A DNA stretch of 64,000 nucleotides, taken from assembly GCA_016195965.1 (NCBI GenBank), contig JACPYR010000095.1, positions 1-64,000 of the forward strand, in the 5' to 3' direction. The position numbers and the translations under genes were made by a program. The stretch is from Nitrosomonadales bacterium. Lineage in GTDB: Bacteria; Pseudomonadota; Gammaproteobacteria; Burkholderiales; Gallionellaceae. Positions 34,577 through 43,280 of this stretch are shown one piece after another; the stretch's first letter is position 1, and the number at the start of each line of letters is the position of its first letter. Below the pieces are notes generated by a model, which saw nothing but the letters and a program-made list of their open reading frames with translations, was not told where the DNA came from and did not search any database.

Positions 34577-35320
34577 ATGGCTATCATCCTTGCACTTGTT
34601 ATTGTCATCGCAGCAACTGCGGTGATACTTAATCTTGGACATTTCGCGAACAGGTCGCCATACTCCGCAAGCGGCTTGGCATATATCGACACCCAATTCA
34701 AATATCAAACTCTGCTGCTTGGTGTGGCCGCAATAGTTCTGCTTGGCCTCTATTTCGTGAATGCCGAAAATTTCTGGTCGTATCTCGCGCCGGGAAATAT
34801 TGGCGCACCGGCCAAGGGCGTGGCATGGTTGGGCATCTATGACCATCAGTCGTGGGTTGGCGTGGGTGTCGCACTTTCCTTTTTCATCACGTTCGGCACG
34901 TCAACTTTCGTCTATCTGCAATTCCGCAAATCAGGCGGCGCGTTGAAGCATGCCTTCCACTATCTGTCGTGGATACTGCTGTTTTCCTGCACCAATGCAT
35001 TTTCGGAAGAGGTCGTTTATCGTCTCGGCGTTGTTGTGCCGCTCGCGGGTTCGATTGATACAAGCTACATCCTGCTCATTTCGGCCATTGCCTTTGGCGC
35101 GCCGCATCTTCGCGGCATGCCCAACGGTATTGTGGGTGCGCTGATGGCAGGCTTTCTAGGCTGGCTGCTGGCAAAGTCGGTGATCGAAACGAATGGAATA
35201 TTCTGGGCATGGTTCATCCATTTCCTACAGGACATCCCGATCTTTTCGGCTTTTGTTATGGCAGCGGCCAGCACTGCATTCGAGCGGGACGCACACAAAG
35301 CAGTGCGTCCCTCAATTTGA
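34577..35320 (+). CDS. CPBP family intramembrane metalloprotease
   Basis: A 247-residue multi-pass membrane protein (about seven segments). The CPBP/Abi catalytic residues are visible: E144-E145-xxx-R149 (SEEVVYRLG), His177 (FGAPHLRG) and His214 (WFIHFLQD). It belongs to the family of Rce1-like prenyl-CAAX proteases and bacteriocin-immunity proteins. Ribosome site GGAG, 9 nt upstream. Confidence 0.88.
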   Translation: MAIILALVIVIAATAVILNLGHFANRSPYSASGLAYIDTQFKYQTLLLGVAAIVLLGLYFVNAENFWSYLAPGNIGAPAKGVAWLGIYDHQSWVGVGVALSFFITFGTSTFVYLQFRKSGGALKHAFHYLSWILLFSCTNAFSEEVVYRLGVVVPLAGSIDTSYILLISAIAFGAPHLRGMPNGIVGALMAGFLGWLLAKSVIETNGIFWAWFIHFLQDIPIFSAFVMAAASTAFERDAHKAVRPSI

Positions 35321-35355
35321 ACATTAGCCCTGAAACAATTGTCACGGAGATGAAA

Positions 35356-35919
35356 ATGATAAAAGACCTGCACACTTTACCCGCTAATTTACCGGTTCCA
35401 GTAGATGACGGCGCATGCGACCATTTACCGGGAAGTACCCTGCCTTCGGTGCCGCTGACTAGCGCCGCAGGAAAAGCTGTTGATCTCAGCACTTATACGG
35501 GCACACTGGTTATTTACTTCTACCCCATGCTGGGTCGTCCCGATAGCCCGCCCCTTATCGGCTGGAATGAAATACCCGGCGCCAGGGGATGCACTCCGCA
35601 AACCTGCGCCTTCCGCGATTCACACACCGAGTTGAAACAGCTCGGTGTCGAGGTGTTTGGTGTGAGCGCGCAACGTTTTGAAGACCAACAAGAAGCCCAT
35701 GCAAGACTGCACCTCCCCTTTGCGTTACTCAATGACGGGCAACTTGCGTTGGCCAAGGCGATGAAGCTGCCCACATTCGAGTATGCGGGCATACGCCTGA
35801 TAAAGCGCTTAACGCTTGTCGCGACGGGTGGCGTTATCCGCAAGGTTTTTTATCCGGTGTTCCCGCCCAACAACAATGCGGCTGAAGTCATCGCATGGCT
35901 TACGGCGCACCAGGCCTGA
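35356..35919 (+). CDS. Peroxiredoxin (PrxQ/BCP-like)
   Basis: A 187-residue thiol peroxidase-like protein. GARGCTPQTCAFRDSHTEL holds the peroxidatic Cys and a resolving Cys four residues later, followed by GVEVFGVSAQ and LPFALLNDGQLALAKAM. It reduces peroxides using thioredoxin-type donors. The second of two near ATGs (35356) has GGAG at the correct spacing. Confidence 0.85.
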   Translation: MIKDLHTLPANLPVPVDDGACDHLPGSTLPSVPLTSAAGKAVDLSTYTGTLVIYFYPMLGRPDSPPLIGWNEIPGARGCTPQTCAFRDSHTELKQLGVEVFGVSAQRFEDQQEAHARLHLPFALLNDGQLALAKAMKLPTFEYAGIRLIKRLTLVATGGVIRKVFYPVFPPNNNAAEVIAWLTAHQA

Positions 35920-35927
35920 CATACATC

Positions 35928-36392
35928 ATGGCGCAATACACCGCAGAAGTACTCTGGTTAAGGGGAGAGCAGGGCTTTCTCGATAACCGCTACAGCAGGA
36001 AGCACACGTTTCGTTTCGACGGCGGCGCGGAAGTGCACGGCTCCTCATCGCCCCACATCGTGCCGCTGCCGATGTCCGACGCATCGGCGGTTGACCCTGA
36101 AGAGGCGTTTGTCGCCGCGCTATCGAGCTGCCATATGCTGTGGTTCCTGTCCCTTGCGGCCGGGCAGAAGTTTTGCGTTGATCGCTATTTTGATGCGGCA
36201 ATTGGCGTACTGGATAAAAATGCGGAAGGAAAAATATCCATGACCGTAGTCACGCTGCGACCAGAAGTGATTTTTTCCGGGGATCACTTGCCGACGCGCG
36301 AGCAAATCAACCGGATGCACCATGAGGCGCATGAGCTGTGCTACATCGCCAACTCCGTGAACACCGAGGTGCGCTGTGAACCGGTTTTCTGA
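35928..36392 (+). CDS. OsmC family peroxiredoxin
   Basis: A 154-residue OsmC-like protein. VDPEEAFVAALSSCHMLWFL contains the first catalytic Cys and HHEAHELCYIANSVNTEVRC the second, the two-cysteine layout of organic-hydroperoxide reductases. It starts 8 bp after the peroxiredoxin gene, making an antioxidant pair. Confidence 0.9.
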   Translation: MAQYTAEVLWLRGEQGFLDNRYSRKHTFRFDGGAEVHGSSSPHIVPLPMSDASAVDPEEAFVAALSSCHMLWFLSLAAGQKFCVDRYFDAAIGVLDKNAEGKISMTVVTLRPEVIFSGDHLPTREQINRMHHEAHELCYIANSVNTEVRCEPVF

Positions 36393-36452
36393 CACACCGT
36401 TTATATCATCCGGTACTGCCGGATCAACCGCCAAAATTCGAGGTGCCGCTTC

Positions 36453-36854
36453 ATGGACATAATTTATCGCGACGATGCCAAGATCACCGTCGAGGCCGCC
36501 ATTGATCTCTACAAACGCTCCACGCTGGGCGAGCGGCGTCCCGTGGATCGCCCGGATATCTTCGCTGGCATGCTCGATCATGCCAGCATCACCCTCACCG
36601 CCTGGCATGGCGAGCGCCTTGTCGGCATCTCACGCGCGCTCACGGATTTTAGCTATGTGGCCTATCTCGCAGACCTCGCCGTTGACGCCGCTTACCAGCG
36701 GCGCGGCATAGGCAAGCGTCTGATCGAGGAGACGAAGAGCAGGCTGGGGCGGGAGTGCATGATCGTGCTGTTGGCCGCGCCGGATGCCAACGCGTACTAT
36801 GCGAAAATCGGCTTCGAGCACAACCCGCGCGCGTGGGTGCTGCCGGGTGGTTAG
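36453..36854 (+). CDS. GNAT family N-acetyltransferase
   Basis: A 133-residue GNAT. ISRALTDFSYVAYLADLAVD then YQRRGIGKRLIEETK (acetyl-CoA pyrophosphate loop) and NAYYAKIGFEHNPRAWVL. The substrate is unknown. Confidence 0.88.
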   Translation: MDIIYRDDAKITVEAAIDLYKRSTLGERRPVDRPDIFAGMLDHASITLTAWHGERLVGISRALTDFSYVAYLADLAVDAAYQRRGIGKRLIEETKSRLGRECMIVLLAAPDANAYYAKIGFEHNPRAWVLPGG

Positions 36855-36955
36855 TCTTGAATTTGCAGCGACACAGGAAACATTCTGTTATGAAAAGGGG
36901 GCGTAATGAGCGGGATATATCAAATGATAATTTTTCACGGCACCGTTAAGTTGTT

Positions 36956-37345
36956 ATGCAAGTGATAAACCTTTCTTCCGCCGAACATTACACTTGGGGT
37001 GAGGTTTGCGAAGGCTGGCATCTTCTCAAGAGCGCCGATCTGAGTGTCATTCAGGAACGGGTGCCGCCCGGTCGCGGCGAAGTCAAACACTTCCATTCCT
37101 ACGCGAGACAGTTTTTCTTTGTCCTGTCCGGTGTTGCCAGCCTCGAATTCGAAGACAAGACCGTGAGCTTCAGAAGCGGCCAGGGAGTTCATGTGCCGCC
37201 GCTGACATCCCACCGCTTTACAAATCATTCGGATGAGGAGGTGGTCTTCTTGGTCATCTCGTCGCCACCCACAGCCGGAGATCGCACCAATATAACTATA
37301 GCCGGAATCGAGTTTAATCTGCCGTTATCACAAGCCACCGATTAA
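36956..37345 (+). CDS. Cupin-domain protein
   Basis: A 129-residue cupin. EVKHFHSYARQFFFVLSGVA supplies the metal-binding His residues, and GVHVPPLTSHRFTNHSDEE the second motif. It is the third cupin of the run and different from the other two. The 101-bp gap before it holds nothing recognised. Confidence 0.85.
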   Translation: MQVINLSSAEHYTWGEVCEGWHLLKSADLSVIQERVPPGRGEVKHFHSYARQFFFVLSGVASLEFEDKTVSFRSGQGVHVPPLTSHRFTNHSDEEVVFLVISSPPTAGDRTNITIAGIEFNLPLSQATD

Positions 37346-37369
37346 CTCTCCTGTTCTAAATTTATCGCC

Positions 37370-37801
37370 ATGACTGAAGTGACCGGTATCGACCACATAT
37401 ACATCGCCGTATCCGACTTTACCCGTTCGGAGTCTTTCTACGATCTCGTTTTGCGTGATACGCTGGGCTTTCGCAAGAACAGCTTCACCCTGGGCGGCGA
37501 TCCGCACATCCACTACTACAACCGCCATTTCGGTTACGTTTTGCGCCCCTCGCGTAGCGCCAACACACATGATTCCTACGCTCCAGGGCTGCACCATCTC
37601 TGTCTTCGGGTAGACTCCATTGCGGATGTCGCAGCGGTTGCCAATCAGTTTCGCGCGTTGGGCATCGAGGCTACGGATGCGAAACTCTATGCAGAATATG
37701 CACCGGACTATTGGGCAACCTTCTTCACTGACCCGGATGGCATCCGCCTGGAAGTGACCAACTACCGCCAGGAGCGCCGGAATCGCCATGACAATTGGTA
37801 A
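37370..37801 (+). CDS. VOC family (glyoxalase-fold) protein
   Basis: A 143-residue vicinal-oxygen-chelate protein. TGIDHIYIAVSDFTRSESFY supplies the first metal His, GLHHLCLRVDSIADV another, and FFTDPDGIRLEVTNYR the final Glu. Activity (lyase, dioxygenase or resistance) cannot be assigned. Confidence 0.88.
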   Translation: MTEVTGIDHIYIAVSDFTRSESFYDLVLRDTLGFRKNSFTLGGDPHIHYYNRHFGYVLRPSRSANTHDSYAPGLHHLCLRVDSIADVAAVANQFRALGIEATDAKLYAEYAPDYWATFFTDPDGIRLEVTNYRQERRNRHDNW

Positions 37802-37820
37802 TCAAAAGGAATATGCCGAT

Positions 37821-38288
37821 ATGGGTGAACTCATGAGCAACATCACCGTTCGCCAGGCTGTATGGTCCGATCTCGACGCGCTTGCGCCGCTCCTCGATGC
37901 CTACCGACAGTTCTACGGCAAGACCAGCGATGTTCAAGCTGCCCGCAAGTTCCTGCTGGCTCGCTTCAATCATAACGAGTCTGTCTTGTTCATTGCATAC
38001 GAAGGGGATAGCACAATCGGCTTTGCGCAGCTCTACCCGAGTTTCTCTTCGGCCTCGCTCGCCCGCACGTTCATCCTGAACGACCTCTTCGTCGCCGAGC
38101 AGGCCCGCAGGAAAGGGGTTGCATCGAAACTGATGTCCGCTGCCGTCGGGCATGCAGAATCGTTGGGCGCGGTGCGCGTCACGCTATCGACAGCAACGAC
38201 CAACGAAACGGCCCAGGCGCTTTATCGTTCCGCAGGATGGAAGCGCGACGATCAGTTCTATGTGTATCACTACTCCATCGCGACGTAA
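37821..38288 (+). CDS. GNAT family N-acetyltransferase
   Basis: A 155-residue GNAT. ILNDLFVAEQARRKGVASKL gives the acetyl-CoA loop, then TLSTATTNETAQALYRSAGW. The start is ambiguous (ATGs at 37788, 37821 and 37833); 37821 has AAGGAA upstream and does not overlap the VOC gene. Confidence 0.85.
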   Translation: MGELMSNITVRQAVWSDLDALAPLLDAYRQFYGKTSDVQAARKFLLARFNHNESVLFIAYEGDSTIGFAQLYPSFSSASLARTFILNDLFVAEQARRKGVASKLMSAAVGHAESLGAVRVTLSTATTNETAQALYRSAGWKRDDQFYVYHYSIAT

Positions 38289-38293
38289 AAAGA

Positions 38294-38977
38294 ATGGATC
38301 AGGTATCCATGGCTATTGCAGAGAAAATAACAATACGCCCGCCAGTTGATGGAGAGTGGAAATTCCTGAGGCCGCCCGGCCATCATCCGTATGCCTTCGA
38401 CTTCGTGCAGACGGATGTGCAAAGGAGATCTACTCACCGTGCTGCCCGGTGGCGGTACTTTGCCGATCGCATATTGTCGAATGAATTCCATTGCTGGAAC
38501 CAGCCGGTTTATGCGCCGATCGATGGCGAAGTCATCGGCGTGGGAGACGGCTGGCCGGATCACGAATACACCAACATCTGGGAAACCGTTCGGATATGGT
38601 ACAACGCGACTTACAAATTCCGGCCCAAGGAAAAAAACGGCAGGCTGGATATCCGTCCCAATGCCGGGAACCATGTGATGATACAGGCGAAGCAAGGACA
38701 TATCGTGTTCCTCGCCCACCTCAGGAATCAATCGGTTTCAGTCAAAGAAGGCCAGCATGTGCGGCAGGGAGAAGTAATCGGCAGGGTGGGCAACTCCGGC
38801 AACTCGACCGCGCCCCATCTGCATATCAATTTGTTCGACCAGATGGCAAATCCATTTGCTGCGAAAGTGCTGCCGTTTGTGTTCGATGGCTATGAATTGT
38901 TAAGTGCAGAAGGACAATGGCTCAGGCAAATTTTGTCTGCGCCCAAAGCAGGTTCGTTTGTGAGATTTAATGATTAA
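38294..38977 (+). CDS. M23 family (LytM-type) peptidase-like protein
   Basis: A 227-residue protein. The LytM/peptidase M23 core is in the second half: VYAPIDGEVIGVGDGW, NHVMIQAKQGHIVFLAHL, VKEGQHVRQGEVIGRVGNSG and the zinc motif APHLHINLFD (HxH). No signal peptide is seen, unusual for a peptidoglycan hydrolase. 5 bp after the GNAT gene. Confidence 0.83.
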   Translation: MDQVSMAIAEKITIRPPVDGEWKFLRPPGHHPYAFDFVQTDVQRRSTHRAARWRYFADRILSNEFHCWNQPVYAPIDGEVIGVGDGWPDHEYTNIWETVRIWYNATYKFRPKEKNGRLDIRPNAGNHVMIQAKQGHIVFLAHLRNQSVSVKEGQHVRQGEVIGRVGNSGNSTAPHLHINLFDQMANPFAAKVLPFVFDGYELLSAEGQWLRQILSAPKAGSFVRFND

Positions 38978-39073
38978 CCCTGCACTTGGATTTGCCGGTA
39001 TGCATACTCTTTGCGGCTTGTACTCTTACGAACTTGCAAGATGGTTTTATCCAATCAATTGGGAGGAATGCCG

Positions 39074-40060
39074 ATGAAAGCGATTGTTTACACAGAATAC
39101 GGTCCGCCGGAGGTTCTTAAATTTGAAGAGGTGGTGAAGCCGGTTCCGAAGGACGACGAGGTGCTGGTGAAAGTTTGTGCGGCTTCGGTGAATGCCGCCG
39201 ACTGGCGCATGATGCGCGCCGATCCATTTCTGGTGCGCCTGTATGCCGGGCTGCTGAGGCCAACAAAATTCCGGATACTCGGCGCCGACATCGCGGGACG
39301 TGTCGAAGCGGTGGGCAAGAATGTCACGCAGTTCAAACCCGGCGACGAGGTGTTCGGGGATGTGTTCGCAAGCGGCTTCGGCGGATTTGCCGGATACAAG
39401 TGCGCCCGCGCAGATGAATTGGTATCGAAGCCTGCCAATCTATCGTTCGAGGAAGCGGCAGCCGTGCCCTTGGCGGCGCTCACCGCCTTGCATGGCCTGC
39501 GCGACAATGGACAGATACGTCCGGGAAAAAAGGTGTTGATCAACGGCGCGTCCGGCGGTGTCGGTACATTTGCGGTGCAGCTTGCCAAATATTTCGGCGC
39601 GGAAGTGACCGCCGTGTGCAGCACGGGCAAGATGGAGCAGGCGCGTGCTCTCGGCGCCGACCACGTGATCGACTACACCAGTGAGGACTTCACCAGGAGC
39701 GGGCAGCAGTATGACCTGATCCTTGCGGTGAACGGATTCCATTCGATCTTCGACTACAAGCACGCATTGAGTCCGCACGGGATATATGTGATGACCGGAG
39801 GTCATCCAGCCCAGCTATTCCAGGCGCTGCTACTGGGGCCATGGTTATCCCTGTCCGGGAGCAGGAAGTTAGGTGCGCTGACATCGAAGCCCAACCAGAA
39901 GGATATGCTCTTGCTGAAGGAGCTGCTTGAATCCGGCAAGATCAAACCGGTTATCGACAGGCGTTACCCATTAAGCGATGTGTCTGAGGCGATCCGCTAT
40001 GTTGAGGCGGGACACGCCAAAGGGAAAGTGGTGATCACTTTGGAGCACAACCAAAGCTGA
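39074..40060 (+). CDS. MDR-family NAD(P)-dependent (quinone) oxidoreductase
   Basis: A 328-residue medium-chain dehydrogenase/reductase without the structural-zinc cysteines, like quinone reductases. MKAIVYTEYGPPEVLKFEEV, ILGADIAGRVEAVGKNV, the nucleotide motif LINGASGGVGTFAVQLAK, and LGADHVIDYTSEDF. A GGGAGG site favours the ATG at 39074. The 96-bp gap before it is clean. Confidence 0.9.
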   Translation: MKAIVYTEYGPPEVLKFEEVVKPVPKDDEVLVKVCAASVNAADWRMMRADPFLVRLYAGLLRPTKFRILGADIAGRVEAVGKNVTQFKPGDEVFGDVFASGFGGFAGYKCARADELVSKPANLSFEEAAAVPLAALTALHGLRDNGQIRPGKKVLINGASGGVGTFAVQLAKYFGAEVTAVCSTGKMEQARALGADHVIDYTSEDFTRSGQQYDLILAVNGFHSIFDYKHALSPHGIYVMTGGHPAQLFQALLLGPWLSLSGSRKLGALTSKPNQKDMLLLKELLESGKIKPVIDRRYPLSDVSEAIRYVEAGHAKGKVVITLEHNQS

Positions 40061-40135
40061 CGATCAAGGGGCCGCTTGTGGCGAGGATTGCAGCGGGAGA
40101 AGAAGATTGACGATAGGATAAGCATCCCGATCCGG

Positions 40136-40507
40136 ATGAAAACCCAGGGCGAAAAATGGGACAGCAAGCGCTACGAACAGGAGAAGCGCAGATTTATTCA
40201 GCGGCGGATACACTTATCCCCGCTGTGGAGCCAGTTCACGCTGATCTTTGCGGTGTCGTGGGGGGCAGCCTGGTTGTGCAGTTGGTTCTTATGGCGTTTC
40301 TTTGCCAATACTTATGCGTGGGCGAGCAGCTTGCCGATACGCTATATCATCGCCTTCCTGTTCGCCTACGGAAGTTTCTTTCCGTCCGTCAGGATCTGGA
40401 TTTATGTGGTGCAGAATGAACCTGCGGATAAAACCTCTTGGAGCGATATTTTTTGGGAGGCGGCGATTTCGGTAGTCCGGAAGGCTGCCTCTTGGCGATC
40501 GCCTTGA
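40136..40507 (+). CDS. Two-TM hypothetical protein, 5' part of a frameshifted gene
   Basis: This frame encodes a charged N-terminus (MKTQGEKWDSKRYEQEKRRF) and two membrane segments, then loses sense after SDIFWEAAISVVRK. The following frame from 40438 continues a membrane protein (GGGDFGSPEGCLLAIALM). The change falls on a T6 run at 40449-40454: one extra T would join the two frames as SDIFLGGGDFG. It is therefore probably one gene of about 219 codons broken by a single-base loss or a sequence error. No family recognised. Confidence 0.65.
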   Translation: MKTQGEKWDSKRYEQEKRRFIQRRIHLSPLWSQFTLIFAVSWGAAWLCSWFLWRFFANTYAWASSLPIRYIIAFLFAYGSFFPSVRIWIYVVQNEPADKTSWSDIFWEAAISVVRKAASWRSP

Positions 40508-40794
40508 TGCTGATTGGCTTTCTGGTCAGCGGGGTGTTCCTGGCAATGGGCGGCGCGCCGATGTTGCTGGAGGCGGCATTCGAAGCCGCGTTTGCCGGCG
40601 TGATGGTGCGCCGCCTGTCAGGCGATTTCGAGTTGGGCGGTTGGAAAATGCGGCTGCTGAAAAACACCTGGAAGCAGGCGCTGGCATGCATCGTTGTCCT
40701 GGCCGCAGTGGCGGCCTGGCTGCAACATCTTGCCCCGCAAACCAATACCGTATCCGGCGCCGTGCATGCAATAATACAAAAAAGTAAACAATAA
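40438..40794 (+). CDS. Hypothetical membrane protein, 3' part of the same frameshifted gene
   Basis: From about 40455 this frame carries GDFGSPEGCLLAIALMLIGF, then a region with GGWKMRLLKNTWKQA and a last hydrophobic helix. The frame before 40455 is not meaningful. It should be read with 40136-40507 as a single product. Confidence 0.6.
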   Translation: MERYFLGGGDFGSPEGCLLAIALMLIGFLVSGVFLAMGGAPMLLEAAFEAAFAGVMVRRLSGDFELGGWKMRLLKNTWKQALACIVVLAAVAAWLQHLAPQTNTVSGAVHAIIQKSKQ

Positions 40795-40811
40795 TAATTC
40801 AGGCAGTTTTC

Positions 40812-41504
40812 ATGTTTTGTCCAATTGACGTGGGGTTGGCGGTGAGTAAATTTTCTAGGGCAACGGTGCGTCTGATGCTATCGGTTCTGATCGCCATGTG
40901 GTTCTCGGCTTCGTTCGCGTATGCGGACGAAAATCATTATGAAGAGAATCCGGAGGAAATAGCACAGCGCATCGGTTCCGGCGATCCGGTAGCGGGTAAG
41001 ACTAAATCCTTGATATGCCAAGCCTGCCATGGTGCGGACGGCAGTCCATCCAGCCCGGATTGCCCCAAACTGGCCGGGCAATATGCCGTTTACATCCAGA
41101 AGGAAATCAGGGATTTTCAGAACGGTTCGCGCAAAGATCCGACGATGACCGACATCGCGGCCAGATTAACCAACGAGCAGGACTTGCTCGATATTTCCGC
41201 CTATTTTGCCAGCCAGAAAAAAATGCAGGCGGCGAGCCCGGTAATCAATGAAGCGGGCAAGAGACGGTTTCTATCGGGTAACGGTTGCGAAACCTGCCAT
41301 GGGGTAAACGGCAAAGGCCAGGCGCCCAACAATCCCATCGCACCGGTGATAGGCGGTCAGTTCAAGAGTTATCTGGTCAAGCAGCTCAAGGATTTCAGGA
41401 GCAACACGCGCACCAATGAAGCGAACGGCATCATGGGGCTGATTGCCGATCTGATGAACGATGAACAAATCGAGGATGTGGCGAGCTACGAATCAGGGCT
41501 GTAA
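40812..41504 (+). CDS. Di-haem cytochrome c (c4-like)
   Basis: A 230-residue exported cytochrome with two class I haem sites: CQACH at 69-73 and CETCH at 159-163, each followed by a downstream Met candidate. The signal sequence ends near YADE, so it is periplasmic. Two-domain c4 cytochromes pass electrons to terminal oxidases. The exact start is uncertain: the ATG at 40812 has no clear ribosome site and a GTG lies further in. Confidence 0.85.
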   Translation: MFCPIDVGLAVSKFSRATVRLMLSVLIAMWFSASFAYADENHYEENPEEIAQRIGSGDPVAGKTKSLICQACHGADGSPSSPDCPKLAGQYAVYIQKEIRDFQNGSRKDPTMTDIAARLTNEQDLLDISAYFASQKKMQAASPVINEAGKRRFLSGNGCETCHGVNGKGQAPNNPIAPVIGGQFKSYLVKQLKDFRSNTRTNEANGIMGLIADLMNDEQIEDVASYESGL

Positions 41505-41517
41505 TATCTGCATGCGA

Positions 41518-42292
41518 TCACTCTTTTTTGTCCATATAGCGCACGATGTGCTCCAGAAAAATACGGGTCTTGGCCGGCAGGTAGCGGCGCATCGGCAGCA
41601 CGGCCCAGGCGGGCACTGTGGGAAGCTGCCATTCCGGCAGCACGGGCACCAGCCGCTTTAACCTGACATCGTCAGCAACAAATCGGCAGGGCAAGGAACC
41701 TATACCTGCGCCATCCAGCAAGAGTTGCTGGATAACATCGGGGGAATTTAACGTGAGCCTGCCGGGCGGCACGACTTCCCATACGGTTTTGCCGCGTATC
41801 AGTTTCCACGGGATGGCGGCGCCCCGTGCGGACAGCCAGCGCACCCATGCGTATCGCCAGGTCGAAGCGCTCGCTTATCAGATCGACACGCCGCGCGGAC
41901 AGATCAAGGTCGAGCTGTATCTCGGGATAGGTTTCGATGAAAGTGGCGATGGCGCGCGAAAAATGCTGCCTGGCATAATCGCCCGGCATGGAGACGCGCA
42001 GGCGACCGCGAGGCCGTGCTTCCTGGCTGCGCACAAAAACCTGCGTGGCGGCAACTTCCTCGGCAATCCGGTTACAGTGTTCCAGAAATTTCTGGCCGAA
42101 TTCGGTGAGCGTCAGGCGACGCGTGGTGCGTATCAGCAAGCGCTGTCCCAACGATGCCTCAAGGTTGTTCAGCCTGCGGGAAACAGTGGCTTTGGGCATG
42201 GCTAGATGTTCGGCGGCGCGCACCAGACTTGCCTGTTCGACGATGGCGGCGAACAGGATATAGTCGTCGGCAGAGAGTTTTATTTGTTCCAT
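41518..42292 (-). pseudogene. LysR-family regulator, internally deleted
   Basis: Read from 42292, the helix-turn-helix (LVRAAEHLAMPKATVSRRLN) and the first effector subdomain up to SERFDLAIRMG are normal. Near 41835-41845 about 50 residues normally present are missing and the frame changes. The remaining C-terminal part (AIPWKLIRGKTVWEVVPPGR to the end at 41518) continues in another frame. The N-terminal product would be a DNA-binding domain with a nonsense tail. It is divergent from the pirin-nemA pair, which a LysR regulator commonly controls. Confidence 0.8.
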
Positions 42293-42380
42293 TTATGGAA
42301 CAGCCTATCCCGTATTCATGGCTTTATCTATCTTTTGGCCGCATTTAAAATGTGGTCACTTTCATTTTTCAGGGGCGGTC

Positions 42381-43247
42381 ATGCATACCATCACTCAAGC
42401 AACGCTAAAACAATCGCGCAGCATCGACCATCTGGTCGAAGGAATCGAGACCTCGGACGGCGCGGGCGTCAAGTTGACCCGGGTGCTGACCGGCAAGCTG
42501 CAACGCCGCCTGGATCCTTTTCTGATGCTGGATGCATTCGGCAGCGACGACCCGGACGATTACATCGCGGGCTTCCCCGATCATCCGCATCGCGGCTTCG
42601 AGACCGTGACCTACATGCTTTCCGGTCGCATGCGCCATCGCGACAGCGCGGGCCACGAGGGCTTGCTGGAAAACGGTTGCGTGCAGTGGATGACCGCCGG
42701 GCGCGGGGTGATACACTCGGAGATTCCCGAGCAGGAAGACGGTGTGATGGAAGGTTTCCAGCTGTGGCTCAACCTGCCCGCGCAACGCAAAATGGCCGAA
42801 CCGTGGTATCGAGATTTCCCGAGCGCGGAAATACCTGAATACGTTACCGGTGAAAACGTCACGGTGCGCGTGATTGCGGGCAGCAGCAACGGCGTAGCGG
42901 GCGCGGTGACGCGCGATGAAACCGAGCCGCTTTATCTGGATATTCACTTGCCTGCGGGCGCCACATTTTCAACCGCGTTAGCGGAGACACACAATGCCTT
43001 CATCTATGTTTATCGGGGTGCGGTGCAAGTCGGCAACACACGGGTGGAGTCGCGCCGCATGGGAATTTTGAGCAATGCGCCCGCATCGGATGGTGTGACG
43101 CTGACGGCGGGGGAGGAGGCGCGTCTGATTTTGATCGTGGGCAAGCCGCTCAACGAACCCATCGTGCAGTACGGACCGTTCGTAATGAACACGCAGGAAG
43201 AAATTCATCAGGCATTGGATGATTTCAGAAATGGGCGCTTTGCCTGA
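42381..43247 (+). CDS. Pirin family protein
   Basis: A 288-residue bicupin. FPDHPHRGFETVTYMLSG has the pirin metal ligands, GCVQWMTAGRGVIHSE the second motif, and MEGFQLWLNLPAQRKM is diagnostic. Some pirins have quercetinase activity; others act as redox regulators. A GGGGCGG stretch precedes the ATG. It is 33 bp upstream of nemA. Confidence 0.93.
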   Translation: MHTITQATLKQSRSIDHLVEGIETSDGAGVKLTRVLTGKLQRRLDPFLMLDAFGSDDPDDYIAGFPDHPHRGFETVTYMLSGRMRHRDSAGHEGLLENGCVQWMTAGRGVIHSEIPEQEDGVMEGFQLWLNLPAQRKMAEPWYRDFPSAEIPEYVTGENVTVRVIAGSSNGVAGAVTRDETEPLYLDIHLPAGATFSTALAETHNAFIYVYRGAVQVGNTRVESRRMGILSNAPASDGVTLTAGEEARLILIVGKPLNEPIVQYGPFVMNTQEEIHQALDDFRNGRFA

Positions 43248-43280
43248 ATCGTATTACTTTAAACCAACAAGGAGCAAGAT

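Noticed and set aside
40438-40507. Programmed -1 frameshift
   Set aside because: The T6 run is not a classical X-XXY-YYZ slippery site in the reading frame and no clear stimulatory stem follows; a deletion or sequence error is more economical.
24062-41504. Integron gene-cassette array
   Set aside because: The genes are small and co-directional, but I find no repeated attC-like sites with RYYYAAC/GTTRRRY ends between them and no integrase, and several gaps are too short to hold attC.
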